Source: Schoenoplectus triqueter
Lineage: Eukaryota; Streptophyta; Magnoliopsida; Poales; Cyperaceae
Direction: 5' to 3'
Assembly (NCBI GenBank): GCA_964058805.1
Contig: CAXKVV010000494.1
Span: 1 to 48,513 of the forward strand
DNA: 48,513 nt
The notes under the pieces were generated by a model. The model worked only from the letters and a program-made list of their open reading frames with translations. It was not told where the DNA came from and did no database searches. Positions 34,743 through 46,349 of the stretch are shown in pieces. The translations under genes and the position numbers were made by a program. Positions within the stretch are counted from its first letter, which is position 1; each line of letters begins with the position of its first letter.

Positions 34743-37700
34743 CATCAGAGCAGGAAGTGAGAGCGATACGCGCTGCCAGAGAGATGGAGCCACATTTAAT
34801 CATGATGGCCTTTAGAAAAGAATAGGGAGCGGGGTCTGAGAAGGCCCATTCCTACGCAAGTGCACAATCACTGTACTCTATACCATTGTTGCTGTTTCGT
34901 TTGTGATTGCCATTTGAATTTTTCAAGATGGTAGGCCTCGCAAAATTTGCTAATGCTCCGTGGGAACAGTGATTTTACAGATGTATTCAACACTAATATC
35001 TATATATAATTATATGTGTATGTTAAATTTTTGAAAATATTTGAACCCGCGAGTCAAATAGTTTCTGAAACAAAAATGTAGCCAAAAAAATAAAAGATGA
35101 AATCTCTGAATTAGCTCTCAAAAACATCCTTATTCCATACCCTTCGTCCTTGGAAAATCATGTATGATGTGATGTTGAGAGATATGGGAAAAAAATATGG
35201 ATGTTGTTTTCTACGGGCGGGATGGGCAAATGCAATTGACGTTTCTGAACATTTGATATTGACAAAGCTTTTGGGTACTCTTGAGATTTATCCATGTATT
35301 AAAAATGTTATCATGTTGGCTACACTTTTGACATTTCTTCACTTTCCCCCCCCCCCTTTTTTTTTCTCATTGCTTTCTTGTTTCAATATAGAACTAGAAA
35401 CGTTATCCAAATATTTCTAGGTAGTTTGAGTAATTTTAATTAAATATTTGGTTTATATCTTAAAGGAAAGAAAAACAATATCTTCATATATCATCACTCG
35501 GTACAAATTTAATTTACAAGATTTCCTCTGCTCAAAATATAAAAGAAATTACAAAGTTCACAGCATTTTCTCACTAATTAAATTTGTTTCACATTATTTT
35601 ATGGTTTGGAAAATTTTACAAAATTTGAAACAACTTGAGACGAGTATATGAATAATAATTTGTGGTTACAATTTCATGGGATAGTACCATAAAAAAGTAG
35701 AGGACAATTTATTAATCCCGAAAAATAATAATTAATAACAAAAGAATTTTCCCCAACTGAAATAAAAATGAAAATTAATCATTCTCCTTTCTATTCCCCC
35801 ACAAAAAAACAAATATGAAAAGGTACTTCTCAAAATAGACGCGCATTATTGAGCAAGAATAAATTCGTAGGTTTGGTCCTGTAATTATTAATACATACTT
35901 TACACTTGTGTTGTGCTGTGTCATATATTATGATCACATGCTTGATGGTTCTTACTTCTCAGACTGTATATGTACATTAATTAGGCATAATTTATAAGTG
36001 CTCGATCATTGAATCCGGTCCAGCTGGCCCTTTAAAAAACCCCACTTTTACCGAACCTCATAAGTTCGGTTCGGCCATTTTTAATAGTAACAACTAGTAT
36101 TCTCAAGGGCCGAGTTTAATCCTTAAAAAATAAGTCTTTCTGATTCGGTCTTTATCCGGCTCTTCCCAAGCTATTTCTTTAATATTTAATATTATATATT
36201 AATTATACTTAAAAAAATCTGAAAAACAGAAAAATTAAATAAAATGTTCAAATAAAAAAAATATAAATTAATATTTTTATATAAATATAAATTAATATTA
36301 AAAAATACTTAATTAATAATATATAGAGAGAGTAAAGATACCATAAGCTTAAACTCATGAAGGTCTTCCGTGAACTTAACTAAAAAAATATATTCAATCA
36401 TCTCTAAAATTTAATTTTTGAAAGTTAACCCTAAAATAATAGAAAAATAATAAAATTTGTATGTCAAAAATGTTTACTTTCTAAAAATCATTAATCATAG
36501 TAATCTAATTTTAAACACGATAAAAATTAGTATTCTATAAGATTATGATATAAAAAATTTATTGAGCTACTTAAATTAAAATTTCGAGCATGAAAAATTA
36601 AAATTTGGATTGACAACGTTTTGATCGAAGTGCTATTGGAAGCACAATAAACAAACTCACATATATATATAAACACACACACTAAGCCCTTATTTTGCCC
36701 TCACTCGGTCCTTAGAGCCTAAATTTTTTTGTAAAAACTAGATTTCTCAAGTGCCGAACTTATTTTTTAAAAATAAGCTTTTTAAATCCGACCTTTTAAA
36801 TTTTTTTATCAAACCTGTTAATTACTGGACCTTTTTATAGACCCGTTAGACTCGGTCATCTAAAACGATGCCTAACATTATCTCTGAAGCATTCCTTTCA
36901 GTTCGCTCAATTTTTATAGGCGCAATTTCTCAGTGATCTGGCGCACTAAATATGGATATCTATCCATTAATGCTGTAGGTCATGTTTGATTTGTCCCTAG
37001 CAGCACCGAATTTAGGTTGCAAATGCGTCTGAAAAAAAAAAAATTGGAGTACTTGATTGATTAACACATGTATACAGCTAAATTTATAAAGCAAACAAAC
37101 TATCCCTCGTCATCCCACTGGAAAAACGTTAGTGAACAGGCTCGTTTAAAAGGTTTATCGGTATCTATATATTATAAGATCTACTCAGCCTCACTGATAC
37201 GTTTTAAATGTGCAACCCCACATGCATGTTGCTATATTTATTACTAAAATTTTGATTAGCAAATATTTATTATTAAAATTATAATTTATTTCATACTTAT
37301 TAAAAAAATTATGGAATTATTCCCTTGTCATGAAAAATATGAAACGGGGTGTGTTATTATGTAGTATGTACTGAATATCAGAATCGAACAACTTTTGTGC
37401 CTATTAAAAATTGAGGCACAATATATATAATATATTTATTTTAATTAGATGCATGCCTTTTTGTGCATAAAGCATATTATTTCCAATAAAAAAACGTAAC
37501 ATTGCACTTACATGTTGGATAATTTTCGGTTTATATTTATCTAATTATAAAATTTATGACTTATTCATTGGAATAAAAAAAACATTATTCGAACAAAAAA
37601 AACAAAGAAGCTTTTCTTGTATTATCCACGATTTATATGTAATGTGTAAAAATTTAAGTATTATTGTTTATTTAAAAAACTCGGAAAAAAATTCAATTGC

Positions 37701-38141
37701 AAAAAAAATTGTTTGATGAAAAAATAATAGATTTTAAGTTGGTCGGAGTTAAATACACAACATATCTAAATATATTTTTCTTAAAACATAAAGAGTAAAG
37801 AATGTTAAGTTTTTAATATTTTTAAGCATATCACATCATCATTTTTCTTCAACATTAATTTTATTTAAATATTTTCATCTATTTAAATTTAATGGTTCAT
37901 ATATAGTTTTTCTCTCTTCTCATTTAAAATAGACCAGTGTGATATTTTTGAGGTGAAATTTAACTCTTAACACGATCCAACTTTTCTAGTATTATTCTTC
38001 AAAGATATCATATTTAATTATATATATTATTTTTATTTTAAATATCTTTAGTATTTAAAATAATATGTTCTGATTTTTCTTAATGTGTTTAAACTTTTTA
38101 TATTATATATTTTTTATTTGAGATATATTTTATCGGGATGA
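34743..38141. other. Intergenic region with transposon relics
   Basis: No gene recognised. Positions 36010-36180 and 36690-36870 carry related CTCAAG.GCCGA and CCTTTT.TC.GACC words that look like the two halves of one decayed DNA element, split by a family B MITE fragment at about 36310-36680. A C10 tract lies at about 35346-35356. Confidence 0.4.
36320..36420 (+). mobile_element. Family B MITE fragment (copy 2)
   Basis: AAACTCATGAAGGTCTTCCGTG followed by AACTTAACT, an A-rich link and AATCATCTCTAAAATTTAATTT parallels 18700-18770. Only the end of the family is clearly shared here; the palindromic core seen in other copies is not. Confidence 0.6.
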
Positions 38142-38149
38142 AGTCCGAG

Positions 38150-38558
38150 TATGGATGTCAATTATTGACCTGAGACGACGGGTTAACCCAACTTGAAGAT
38201 AAATAGGTCAGGTATAGGTCTATTTTTTTTATTTGAATCAGATTGTATCGGATTCGGGTCAACCCAACCCGACCCGATTAATTATATTTTTTGAAGTAAT
38301 TTTATGATTTAGTAATAATTAAAGCTTAAATATATATTAATTATACACTAATTAAGATTAATTATTAATTAATAATTATTTTATTATTTAAAATAATATT
38401 AAAAATATTTAATTATTTTACACGGGTCAGATCGATCTGTAACTCGGTCAGATCGGTTATGGATTAAATTTTTTTGACCTAAATATAATCGGGTCCAATT
38501 TGGGTTGAATAAAAAATAATAAAATAATATTACCCGACCCAACCCATTGACACCCCTA
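38150..38558. mobile_element. 409-bp hAT-type MITE
   Basis: Perfect 8-bp direct repeats AGTCCGAG flank it at 38142-38149 and 38559-38566. Terminal repeats are TATGGATGTCAAT and, inverted, TAGGGGTGTCAAT, followed by GGGTCRGGTCAACCC-type words and a very AT-rich centre. Closely related to the element at 46414-46809. No transposase. Confidence 0.88.
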
Positions 38559-38566
38559 AGTCCGAG

Positions 38567-40342
38567 TAATAGCTCTAGTGAATAATAATGTGTAAAACTT
38601 TACTGCTTTCATTAAGATTCCTGTTTATAAAAATTAGGGTTGTAACTCCGAATTTGCCCCGACAATATAGTTCTCAAATAAATAACTAAAATATAAAAAT
38701 TTAAATATATTTAATAAATTTTCTTATTAAAAAATTAGACACAATATTTTTAAATACTAACTAATAATGATAACTATTATAATAATAAATAATTAAAAGC
38801 ATAATAATCTATAATGATCGTATAAAAATATTGGATCATTTTAACAGTTAAGTTTCATTTTAAATATATTACACACATAAGGAGAGAGAAACTATTTTAT
38901 ATGAGTCTTTGAATTCAAAAAGATATAATGATTTAAACAAAATTAATGATAAAGAAAAATAATAAATGTGGCATATTTGAAAAACTTGAAAGTTTAATTC
39001 TCTTGATGTATTAAAAATTAATTATATATTTTATGTACTAGAAAATTTAATGCGTACATTTGAAAAAGGTGATCAATGAAAGTTATCAACAAATGTGGTT
39101 TCCATAATATTTGCGCAAATATTTATTCCTGTTAACATTTGTTCTTTTCTCCGATTTTACTTCTCGTTTACGACGAATATTCGGTTTAAAAATTTGGACA
39201 ATCTTTTTCAATTTCTGACAATTTCCACCTCCGTATCTATTTATCATTTGTTGTGATGAGTATAATTCTTTTTCATTTATGAAACTTGAGGCGTATTACA
39301 CAGCAAACACTAATACACTATTCTTTCTCATTTAATATATACATCGGTGGAAGTACAGATTTAGTACAGATGATAATAAATCTCGTCTCTATACAGAGTG
39401 CAGATTAAATTATAAAAAAATATATAAAAAATAATATATATTAATTTTATTGGAGCCTATTTAATTTCAAAAAAATGTCCACCGATGCACTGTCAGAAAA
39501 TGGCTATTGCGTTCAAAAGCGTAGACCACTTATCCTGAGTTCATAACACAGGTTACAGAGAAATGTCCACAGATATATGAAACGTTTTTCTCTCTTTTTT
39601 TTTTCTATTTATTTTTGTTTCTTAGATGGCACATTCTGCATGGAAGCAGATCTTGACAGTAAAAATGGTTTATGCTTTTACACATGCTCTTCAAAATTCT
39701 CAATAAAAAGAGAGTTCCAATAGTACTTAATGTATGTATTTTCTATTCATAAGAGATAAGAGATTAAACATTCAGATTTTGAACGTGTTCTCATATTAAG
39801 AGAAGGGATTAACGTCTTATGAGGTTCTCAAACTATTGAATTGTGACCTCTGAATTTTTTATTTTGACAAATAATCTCTTCCTCTAAACTATGTAATTTA
39901 TCATAAATGCCCCCCCCCCCCACCCCGCCAAATTGTAAACTTGTCACTAAAGTGGACTAGCTTTTTGTTAATTACAAAATGCAATTTTGAGAATAAGACT
40001 TTGGATCATATTTGATTTCCTTTTCTAGGTCATTGGACCGTGATTAATAACTGAATACGGCGAATTATGTTTGCACCTAAATGCGATCCATATTACAAAT
40101 TTGCAATCAAATACCAAAAAAAAAAAATTAATACAGTCTCTAGGTTGATAACAGGGTGTAAAGGTGCATGGAATCTTAGAAAAGCGGATATTGAACGTAT
40201 TTATTATTGGACCCCATATAACTCTTGTGCTTATATGCCAAATTGCTACGAATTATTAGGAAGAATTATTAAAATAAATTTAAATTCCAAGATCCTATAT
40301 ATTATGAAAATTTCAGTTCTCTAAAAAAAAAAATTCCCTTTT
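38567..40342. other. AT-rich intergenic DNA
   Basis: No gene or defined transposon seen. A C11 tract sits at 39911-39920, and an 85-codon frame at 40067-40324 has no recognisable features. Confidence 0.4.
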
Positions 40343-40350
40343 CTTATGGG

Positions 40351-40540
40351 CAGTGGTGGACGTATTGGTAGGGAAGGCACTGTCTCCTATGATCAGAATT
40401 TTTTTCAAAATTATCACTGTAATTATATATATATATATATTAAATAAATATATATTTATATTAAAGAAAAATTTCAAATTGTCTCCCCCTTAAAAAAATT
40501 AAAATTTTACCTCTAAACTGAATGTTTGACTCTGTCCTTG
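40351..40540. mobile_element. 190-bp hAT-type MITE
   Basis: Perfect 8-bp direct repeats CTTATGGG flank it (40343-40350 and 40541-40548). Ends are CAGTGGTGGACGT and, inverted, CAAGGACAGAGTC, decayed versions of the CAGGGGCGGA-type hAT terminus also seen at 10606-11036. The centre holds an (AT)n run. Confidence 0.8.
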
Positions 40541-41324
40541 CTTATGGGTACAATCAACTAATAGTATTGCATACAATGGTGCTGTCAATTTTGATACAGT
40601 ACTACATTGCGTAGGAAGTTCCAATCTTTTTACTAGCTATCCCATGTACAATATAAGATATATATAGTTTGTATACGGTTATAAAAGTGGACACCTTTTT
40701 TCAATTATTTAACATCTGCTATTTGATTTGTAAGTTAAGACGTATGAAAAAAACACATATAACGACTCGTTTAAGACCGATTTTGGGAAAAAGAAATTCA
40801 CAACAACTCGGTTTAATTCAGGCTTGAGATGGTTGATTTCGCTAAATCTAGTGGATTGAAGACGGTCCGGACCCGGACGGTTCACGGTCCCGCACGGTCC
40901 ATGGTCCACGGTCCCGCACGGTCCGGTCCAAGGCGGTCCAAATTCGAAAAAACTGAACCCGTCCCACCGTTGGCCCCCGGGGGCCGGACCCCCACGGTCC
41001 GGTCCGGTCCGGTCCGGTCCGGTCCAAATTTCTTTTTTTATAAATTGAAAAAATAATAATTTATCATAATTTTTAACTAATTCGAATTATTATTTTTAAT
41101 TGTTTAAAAATCTAATAGTACTAAAAAATTAAAAAAAATATAAAAAAATAAAATTTCAGAAAATTATAAAAAAATAATAAAAGTTCAAAAATAAATTTAT
41201 TAATTTTTAAATAATCATTTTCATCAAATTAATTATGTATTTTTCAATAATTTAAAAATCAAATAATACAAAAAAATTATAAAATATCAAAAATTATAAA
41301 ATAAAATTTGGATAATATTTTAAG

Positions 41325-41390
41325 TTACCCTCCTCTTTTAATCCGGGCTTGGGACCGGCTATGTTAAAAAAACATAGGCGGAGTTATAAC
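41325..41390 (+). repeat. Short RTE-LINE-like relic inside the hAT element
   Basis: ACCCTCCTCTTTTAATCCGG and the following GCTTGGGACCGGCTATG resemble the minus-strand sequence at 23380-23410 (ACCCTCCTCCTTTATCCTGG then CTTGGGATAGACTGTG), the 5' part of the LINE in LUH intron 2. Only about 40-60 bases are shared, so it is a fragment. Confidence 0.5.
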
Positions 41391-41649
41391 TTTTTTTTGT
41401 TAGTAATGTTCTTTAAAAAAATAATTGAAATATTTAAAAATAAATAAAAAGATTGATATGGTAAGAAATACCAAACTCCTAGAAGTCATTATGCATATAC
41501 CATAAATCGTTGTCTTGAATGTCAATTGGGTCGTCGGAATCATCTTCCAGAGAGATATTAGGGATATTGGTACCGCTTTCTTGAGTTTCTATGGCGGATG
41601 TTGCTGTCTCAAATGTGGTATCACGTTGCATGCGACTTTCAGCATCAAT

Positions 41650-42365
41650 TCAATCTTTATTGCACACAAGTTGTTCGAAAAGTTTTGAACCCAATTTTGT
41701 ACGCTTATCTGTTAGGATCCTGTTTGCCGAACTAAAACATGATTCAGAAGGGACGGTTGACACAGGCACTGCAAATACATCACGCGCCATCATCGCCAAT
41801 GTTGGATAGGCAGTTGCATTCCTCTTCCAGTACTCCAGGATATCAATTTGATCATCTTCCATACTTCCCAAACAATAACTCAGTAATTCGTTATTGTTTA
41901 TTTGTTGATTTTCAAAACAATCATCATCTCGCAACTCATTTAGCAATCCAGATGAACTATTACTTCTATACGATTAAAAATGAACACAATATAAGTGAAT
42001 AAATTATGTAATAGAAAGAATGATGATTAAAATTCATACCTAATGTTGCGATCGGTAGTAGAAGGATTATTAGTATTTCGTCGGGAGTTATAAATGTTGA
42101 ACATCTCCTCCAATAAGCTATTTACGCGATTATCTTCTTTATTAGTGCGTAGATGTAGATTTTGTTTGTACCTTTCAAGAAGCCTTACGGTGTATTTTTT
42201 TCTTGAATGATGGATGAAGACAATTTGCGATAATTGTCACGGCGGGTACTTCCTCCCAATATTTGAGAAATTTTTCTTTCATTGCTTCTACGATTGGAGA
42301 AAGAGAGGAGTCGAGACTTTCTATATTTTTCATCTCACGATAAACCTTTTGAGAAAAAGAATATA
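41650..42365 (-). pseudogene. hAT transposase C-terminal part, dimerisation domain
   Basis: Minus-strand reading resumes after the deletion with YREMKNIESLDSSLSPIVEAM and EKFLKYWEEVPA, a frameshift, and then the hAT dimerisation motif at 41946-41650: ILEYWKRNATAYPTLAMMARD, VPVSTVPSESCFSSANRI, LTDKRTKL. This is the best-conserved part of hAT transposases. Between this and the N-terminal part most of the catalytic RNase H-like domain is missing, so no active enzyme is encoded. Confidence 0.85.
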
Positions 42366-42369
42366 AAAA

Positions 42370-43312
42370 AAAAGATTAGATAATGGGCAGTAACACAAGA
42401 GTAACCAAGGCCGTGTTTACCGGCCGTCCAAATATCAGAGGTAATTGAAACCTTATAGTTGACATATCCAAATGTTGCTAATAAATCATTTTTACGTTCG
42501 TTATATTATCTTTTAATCTCGGCTACCATTTTTCTATGGTGAAATCTCTTATACAATGGTTGACCACAACCTCGGATAACCAACCGGGCAAAACTTAAAC
42601 AATTACCCATACTTATTGGTTGTTCTTTTTGGGCAATATACCGGGCAAACTCACTCAACATTCTTTTTTCATCATATCTTTGGTGAGTTCTACTACCAAC
42701 CGTGTTTATAACGCTTTGGACTAAAGGAGGATCTGGTTGATCTTGTGGTTCCTCATTTTTTGCCACATGTTTATCAGCATATTTTTTAAATGCACTTAGA
42801 CCGTTTGCCTTAGAATATCTATAAAAAGCTTTGCAATTTTTTACCTTGCACCTTCCGCTGAGCATGACACCGCTCGCATCCTTTGTTTGTTCATAAAAAC
42901 GCCACCAAGGTGCATCGTAGGAGGGACCGGTTGTCTTCCTTTTCTTTTCTGATGGTCTCGCTTCCATTGGTGATGGTGGTACACTTGAGGTTGGAGTTTC
43001 TGCGGCAGAGGAGGGTGCGGTCGGAACTTGCGATGGGGATTCTTCAGTTATTTCATGGGAACTTGAGGCGTATTGAGGATGATGCGGTGTAGTAAATATA
43101 GGGGTTTGTTGATGTTGATAGTTAAGATCTTGCGGTATATAATTTGATTGAGGGTGGAGTGGGAGGTTCGCATGTCGTGGATAATATGGAGCGTTAGTTT
43201 GTGGTTGCTGATAGTATTGTGAGGGGTTTGTATTATCAACCACATCTTCACCAAAAATATCCACACTCAACCAGTGCATAAAATCATCTACGGGATTAGG
43301 AGGATTTGCCAT
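42370..43312 (-). pseudogene. hAT transposase N-terminal part with BED-type finger
   Basis: An open frame of 268 codons from ATG at 43312 down to an in-frame TAA at 42506-42508. The first 130 residues are P/Q/S-rich. Residues about 138-190 (PWWRFYEQ, then RCKVKNC, YSKANGLSAFKKYADKH) form a BED-type zinc finger that binds transposon ends. After the stop the same frame continues to TSDIWTAG, the start of the hAT RNase H-like domain, and then loses similarity near 42370. The start is supported by an acceptor, TTTTTTTATAG, two bases upstream of the ATG. Confidence 0.82.
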
Positions 43313-43314
43313 TT

Positions 43315-44037
43315 CTATAAAAAAAGAATATAAAAATCCCTACTTAAAAAATAAATTTAACATTCTAAAAAATGTTCTAACAAAAAAATAAATTTAACAC
43401 AATAAATAAATTTACAAAAGAAAACAACAATCTAAATAAATCCCTACTTAAAAAATAAATTTAGCATTCTAAAAAATGTTCTAACAAAAAAATGAATTTA
43501 ACATAATAAATAAATTTACAAAAGAAAACAACAATCTAAATAAATACCTACTTAAAAAATAAATTTAACATTCTAAAAAATGTTCTAATAAAAAAACGAA
43601 TTTAACATAATAAATAAATTTATAAAAGAAATCAAGAATCTAAATAAATTCCTACTTAAAAAATAAATTTAACATTCTAAAAAAAGTTCTAACAAAAAAA
43701 CGAATTTAACATAATAAATAAATTTACAAAAGAAATCAATAATCTAAATAAATTTCTACTTAAAAAATAAATTTAACATTCTAAAATAAATTCTAACCAA
43801 AAAATGAATTTAACATTAAATCTAATATTCTAAATCAATTAATCTAACAACATAAAACTAAAATGTAATATTCTAAGAAAAAAATAATTTTCTACAATTA
43901 AAAAATTATAAATAAAAATTAGATTTTATAAATAAACTAATTTCTACAAATTTCAAATAAAAAATTATGAATAAAATCTAACAACATAACTAATTTCTAT
44001 AAATAAAAATTACAACTAATTAAAATTAAAAACTAAC
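43315..44037 (-). other. Leader intron of the hAT transposase gene
   Basis: On the minus strand a donor CTTCAAG|GTTAGT at 44038/44037 and an acceptor TTTATAG at 43315, two bases before the ATG, define a likely 723-bp leader intron. It is very AT-rich and contains the 104-bp tandem array. Confidence 0.5.
43338..43825 (+). repeat. 104-bp tandem repeat array, about 4.6 copies
   Basis: Units begin at 43338, 43442, 43546, 43650 and 43754, exactly 104 bases apart, each with CTACTTAAAAAATAAATTTA followed by CATTCTAAA and, except in the incomplete last unit, AACAATCTAAATAAAT or a close variant. Copies differ by a few substitutions. The array lies within the hAT element, in the predicted leader intron. 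Confidence 0.95.
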
Positions 44038-44480
44038 CTTGAAGGAAAAATATTATCGCAACGATGAAATTGAGAAATGGCGAATACCGAATATTATCCT
44101 TCTAGTCTTCTATCTTTTTCGATTAGTTAATTTTTTCAATGGACTAATAATAAATTAATAATTCTAAACTATTTTTTTTTGTTTTTTGGAATAAGAAAAT
44201 TAAATTTGAGAATTTGAGATTAAATGAAAATTTGAGAATTTGATAGATTGAGAAGAGAGGGATAATGAGATTTTGATGTGTTTTGAGATGTAAATGGGAG
44301 TGGTATTTATAGATATTTTAGGGAGGGAAAATTTTAGATTTTTGGAATTTTTTTATTTTTTTTTCGGATTTTTCTGCACTTGGGGGTATTTTTTTTTTTT
44401 GGGGGGGGGCTATCACCTTTTGTACACTTGGGGGTATTTTGGGGGGTCCTATCACCTTTTAATTAAAAAAATTTGCACCA

Positions 44481-44552
44481 AGGGGGGCCGGGTGGGGGGC
44501 AGATGTGGGGGGGGGGGGGGGCGGGTGGGTGGGGGGGGTGGGGTGGGGGTCC
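44481..44552 (+). other. G-rich, quadruplex-prone tract
   Basis: Runs of G6, G6, G16, G3, G3, G8, G4 and G5 are separated by one to eight bases, next to the subterminal GGTCC repeats of the hAT element. Four or more G-runs with short loops satisfy the usual quadruplex pattern on the + strand. Confidence 0.8.
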
Positions 44553-44723
44553 GGTCCGGTTCATGGGTCCGCACGGGACGGGTCGGCACGGTCCATTTTC
44601 GGGTTTAACGAGAACCGGCCCACCGTTAGACCGGACCAAGGCAAGGCACGGTCCGGTCCACGGTCACGGTCCGGTCCGGGACGGGTTGGACCGGACGGGT
44701 TTTTTCAATACTCTTGCTAAATC

Positions 44724-45690
44724 TCAACAGAAATGGTTGCAGGATTTGAGTTGTCAATTCATAAGAATCAAACGATAATGATAACAGTGATAATGTTTTT
44801 CTGTTTCCGAGGTTGTGAGTTTGAAATTAAGATGAAAAACACAACACATCAAACGAAAATAGCACTAGAATAGTGCCAGCTTGCTGCTTTTGATGTGATT
44901 CAAACACCAATTATGTGATTAAGAACAATACAAGTTAGCGTTTCTACTAAACTATCCGATAGTTGATTTAATAGGGTAGAGAAAAAAAGATGAGAAGAGA
45001 GAAATGATTAAAATATATCACCCCATTCTTTATTTATCTTCCCCATTTGCTTCTCCCTAAAGAAGAAAGAAATGTAAACAAATAAATAAAGTAATTACAT
45101 GAGCTTATTAATTGGCTAAATGAATATTCTAATAATAATTTTCAACTCAAATAATAAATAAAAAATTTATAATATTAACTAATAATAAAATAATAATTAA
45201 AAATAATCATTAATATTAATTAAAATAATAATTAAAAATAGTAGAAATAATATTAAATACGCATTATATTGAACAAGATAATAATAAATAATAATAAACA
45301 AATTAGTAATAAATAATAATCAATAGAATAATAATCATTATTATTAAACAAATAATGATTAATAATAATAATATGAAATATTAAATTTTAATACTAAATA
45401 AAATTATAATTAATAATATAAAATAAAATAATAATAATAAGTATAATAGTAATAAAAATAATAATCATTAGTATGAAGCAAAACAGAAATAATTCATCAA
45501 TTTATATATTTTCTCCATCACTATTTTCAAGTTAACGTCCAAATAATATTTTACTAATTTAAATAATAATTCAAAAGTTAATATTATTTTAATATTTTCT
45601 GATATACCACTAACTATATACTGCTCTCGGTTAGTAAGCAAAAAAAATTATTTTTGCTATAATCCTTACACCATCCAAATACCATCCGTA
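44724..45690. other. AT-rich spacer with AAT-type low complexity
   Basis: Positions 45120-45480 are dominated by AATAAT/TAATAAT words with no reading frame. No gene or transposon boundary was recognised. Confidence 0.5.
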
Positions 45691-45699
45691 AAAACAAAC

Positions 45700-45926
45700 A
45701 TTGAATATCTTATTATAATTTTTAGAGATGGTTTTTTAAAATTAAGAAATATGACTTAAAAAACTCAAAACACTCTAAATTTTTGCATCCCATCAGATTT
45801 TCATATAAAAAAAATTAATGAGCATGACAAATTAAAATTTAGAGATGATTTGATGTACTTTTTGAGTTAAACTCATGAAGAGCTCACAGTATCTTTACTC
45901 TGTATTATATATATATATATATATAT
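45700..45926 (-). mobile_element. Family B MITE (copy 3, inverted)
   Basis: The reverse complement of this segment follows 18670-18900 block by block: (TA)n, GAGTAAAGATACTGTGAGCTC, TTTAACTCAAAAAGTA, AATCATCTCTAAATTTTAATTT, ATATGAAAATCTGATGGGATGC, AAAAATTTAGAGTGTTTTGAG. It abuts the (TA)n tract shared with the next element. Confidence 0.75.
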
Positions 45927-45927
45927 A

Positions 45928-46330
45928 TAGACTATTGTGAAAATATTTGCATTTCAGCCGATATGAAAATGGATTAAAAACTATATTTTAAAATCTAAAA
46001 AAAATTACTTTATGATTTCCATTAAATTATTCATATGAAAACCTTGTGGGATACAAAAATTTGGAATGTTTTGAGTTTTTTAAGTCACTCTTTTGAATTT
46101 TTTAAAAAACAATACAAATATTGAATATTTATTATTATTTTTAGAGCTATTTTTTCAAAAATTCAAAAGTGTGCCTTAAAAACTCAAAACACTCCATTTT
46201 TTGTATCCCACAAGGTTTTTCATATGAAAAATTTATTGGAAAACGTAAATTGAATTTTTTTAGATTTTAAAATATAATTTTTAATCTGTTTACATATCAG
46301 CTGAAATGTAAACGTTTTCACAATAGTCTA
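45928..46330. mobile_element. 403-bp foldback MITE, family B core
   Basis: Terminal inverted repeats GACTATTGTGAAAA and TTTTCACAATAGTC, with TA on both outer edges, continue into long arms (TTTCAGC.GATATG, ATTAAAAA.TATATTTTAAAAT) and a central palindrome with TTTGGAATGTTTTGAGTTTTT, the same core as family B. TA edges suggest a TA target site. Entirely noncoding. Confidence 0.82.
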
Positions 46331-46349
46331 CCTCTCTCTCTATATATGG

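Larger units (their letters stand above)
40849..44715 (-). mobile_element. 3.9-kb internally deleted hAT transposon
   Basis: A 3867-bp element flanked by perfect 8-bp target duplications GCTAAATC (40841-40848 and 44716-44723). Imperfect terminal repeats TAGTGGATTGAA and, inverted, AAGAGTATTGAA fit the hAT end consensus. Both subterminal zones (40858-41030 and 44540-44700) are packed with GGTCC/GGACC and CACGGTCC words, as in hAT transposase-binding regions. On the minus strand it carries a transposase gene with a 5' leader intron, an N-terminal exon, and a C-terminal dimerisation region, but the catalytic core is largely deleted. Intact ends suggest it could still be mobilised in trans. Confidence 0.93.

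Noticed and set aside
35160..35420. 86-codon frame
   Set aside because: No domain, low-complexity P/F-rich tail caused by a poly-C/poly-T tract.
44294..44778. Glycine- and proline-rich frames
   Set aside because: They are translations of the poly-G and GGTCC subterminal repeats of the hAT element.
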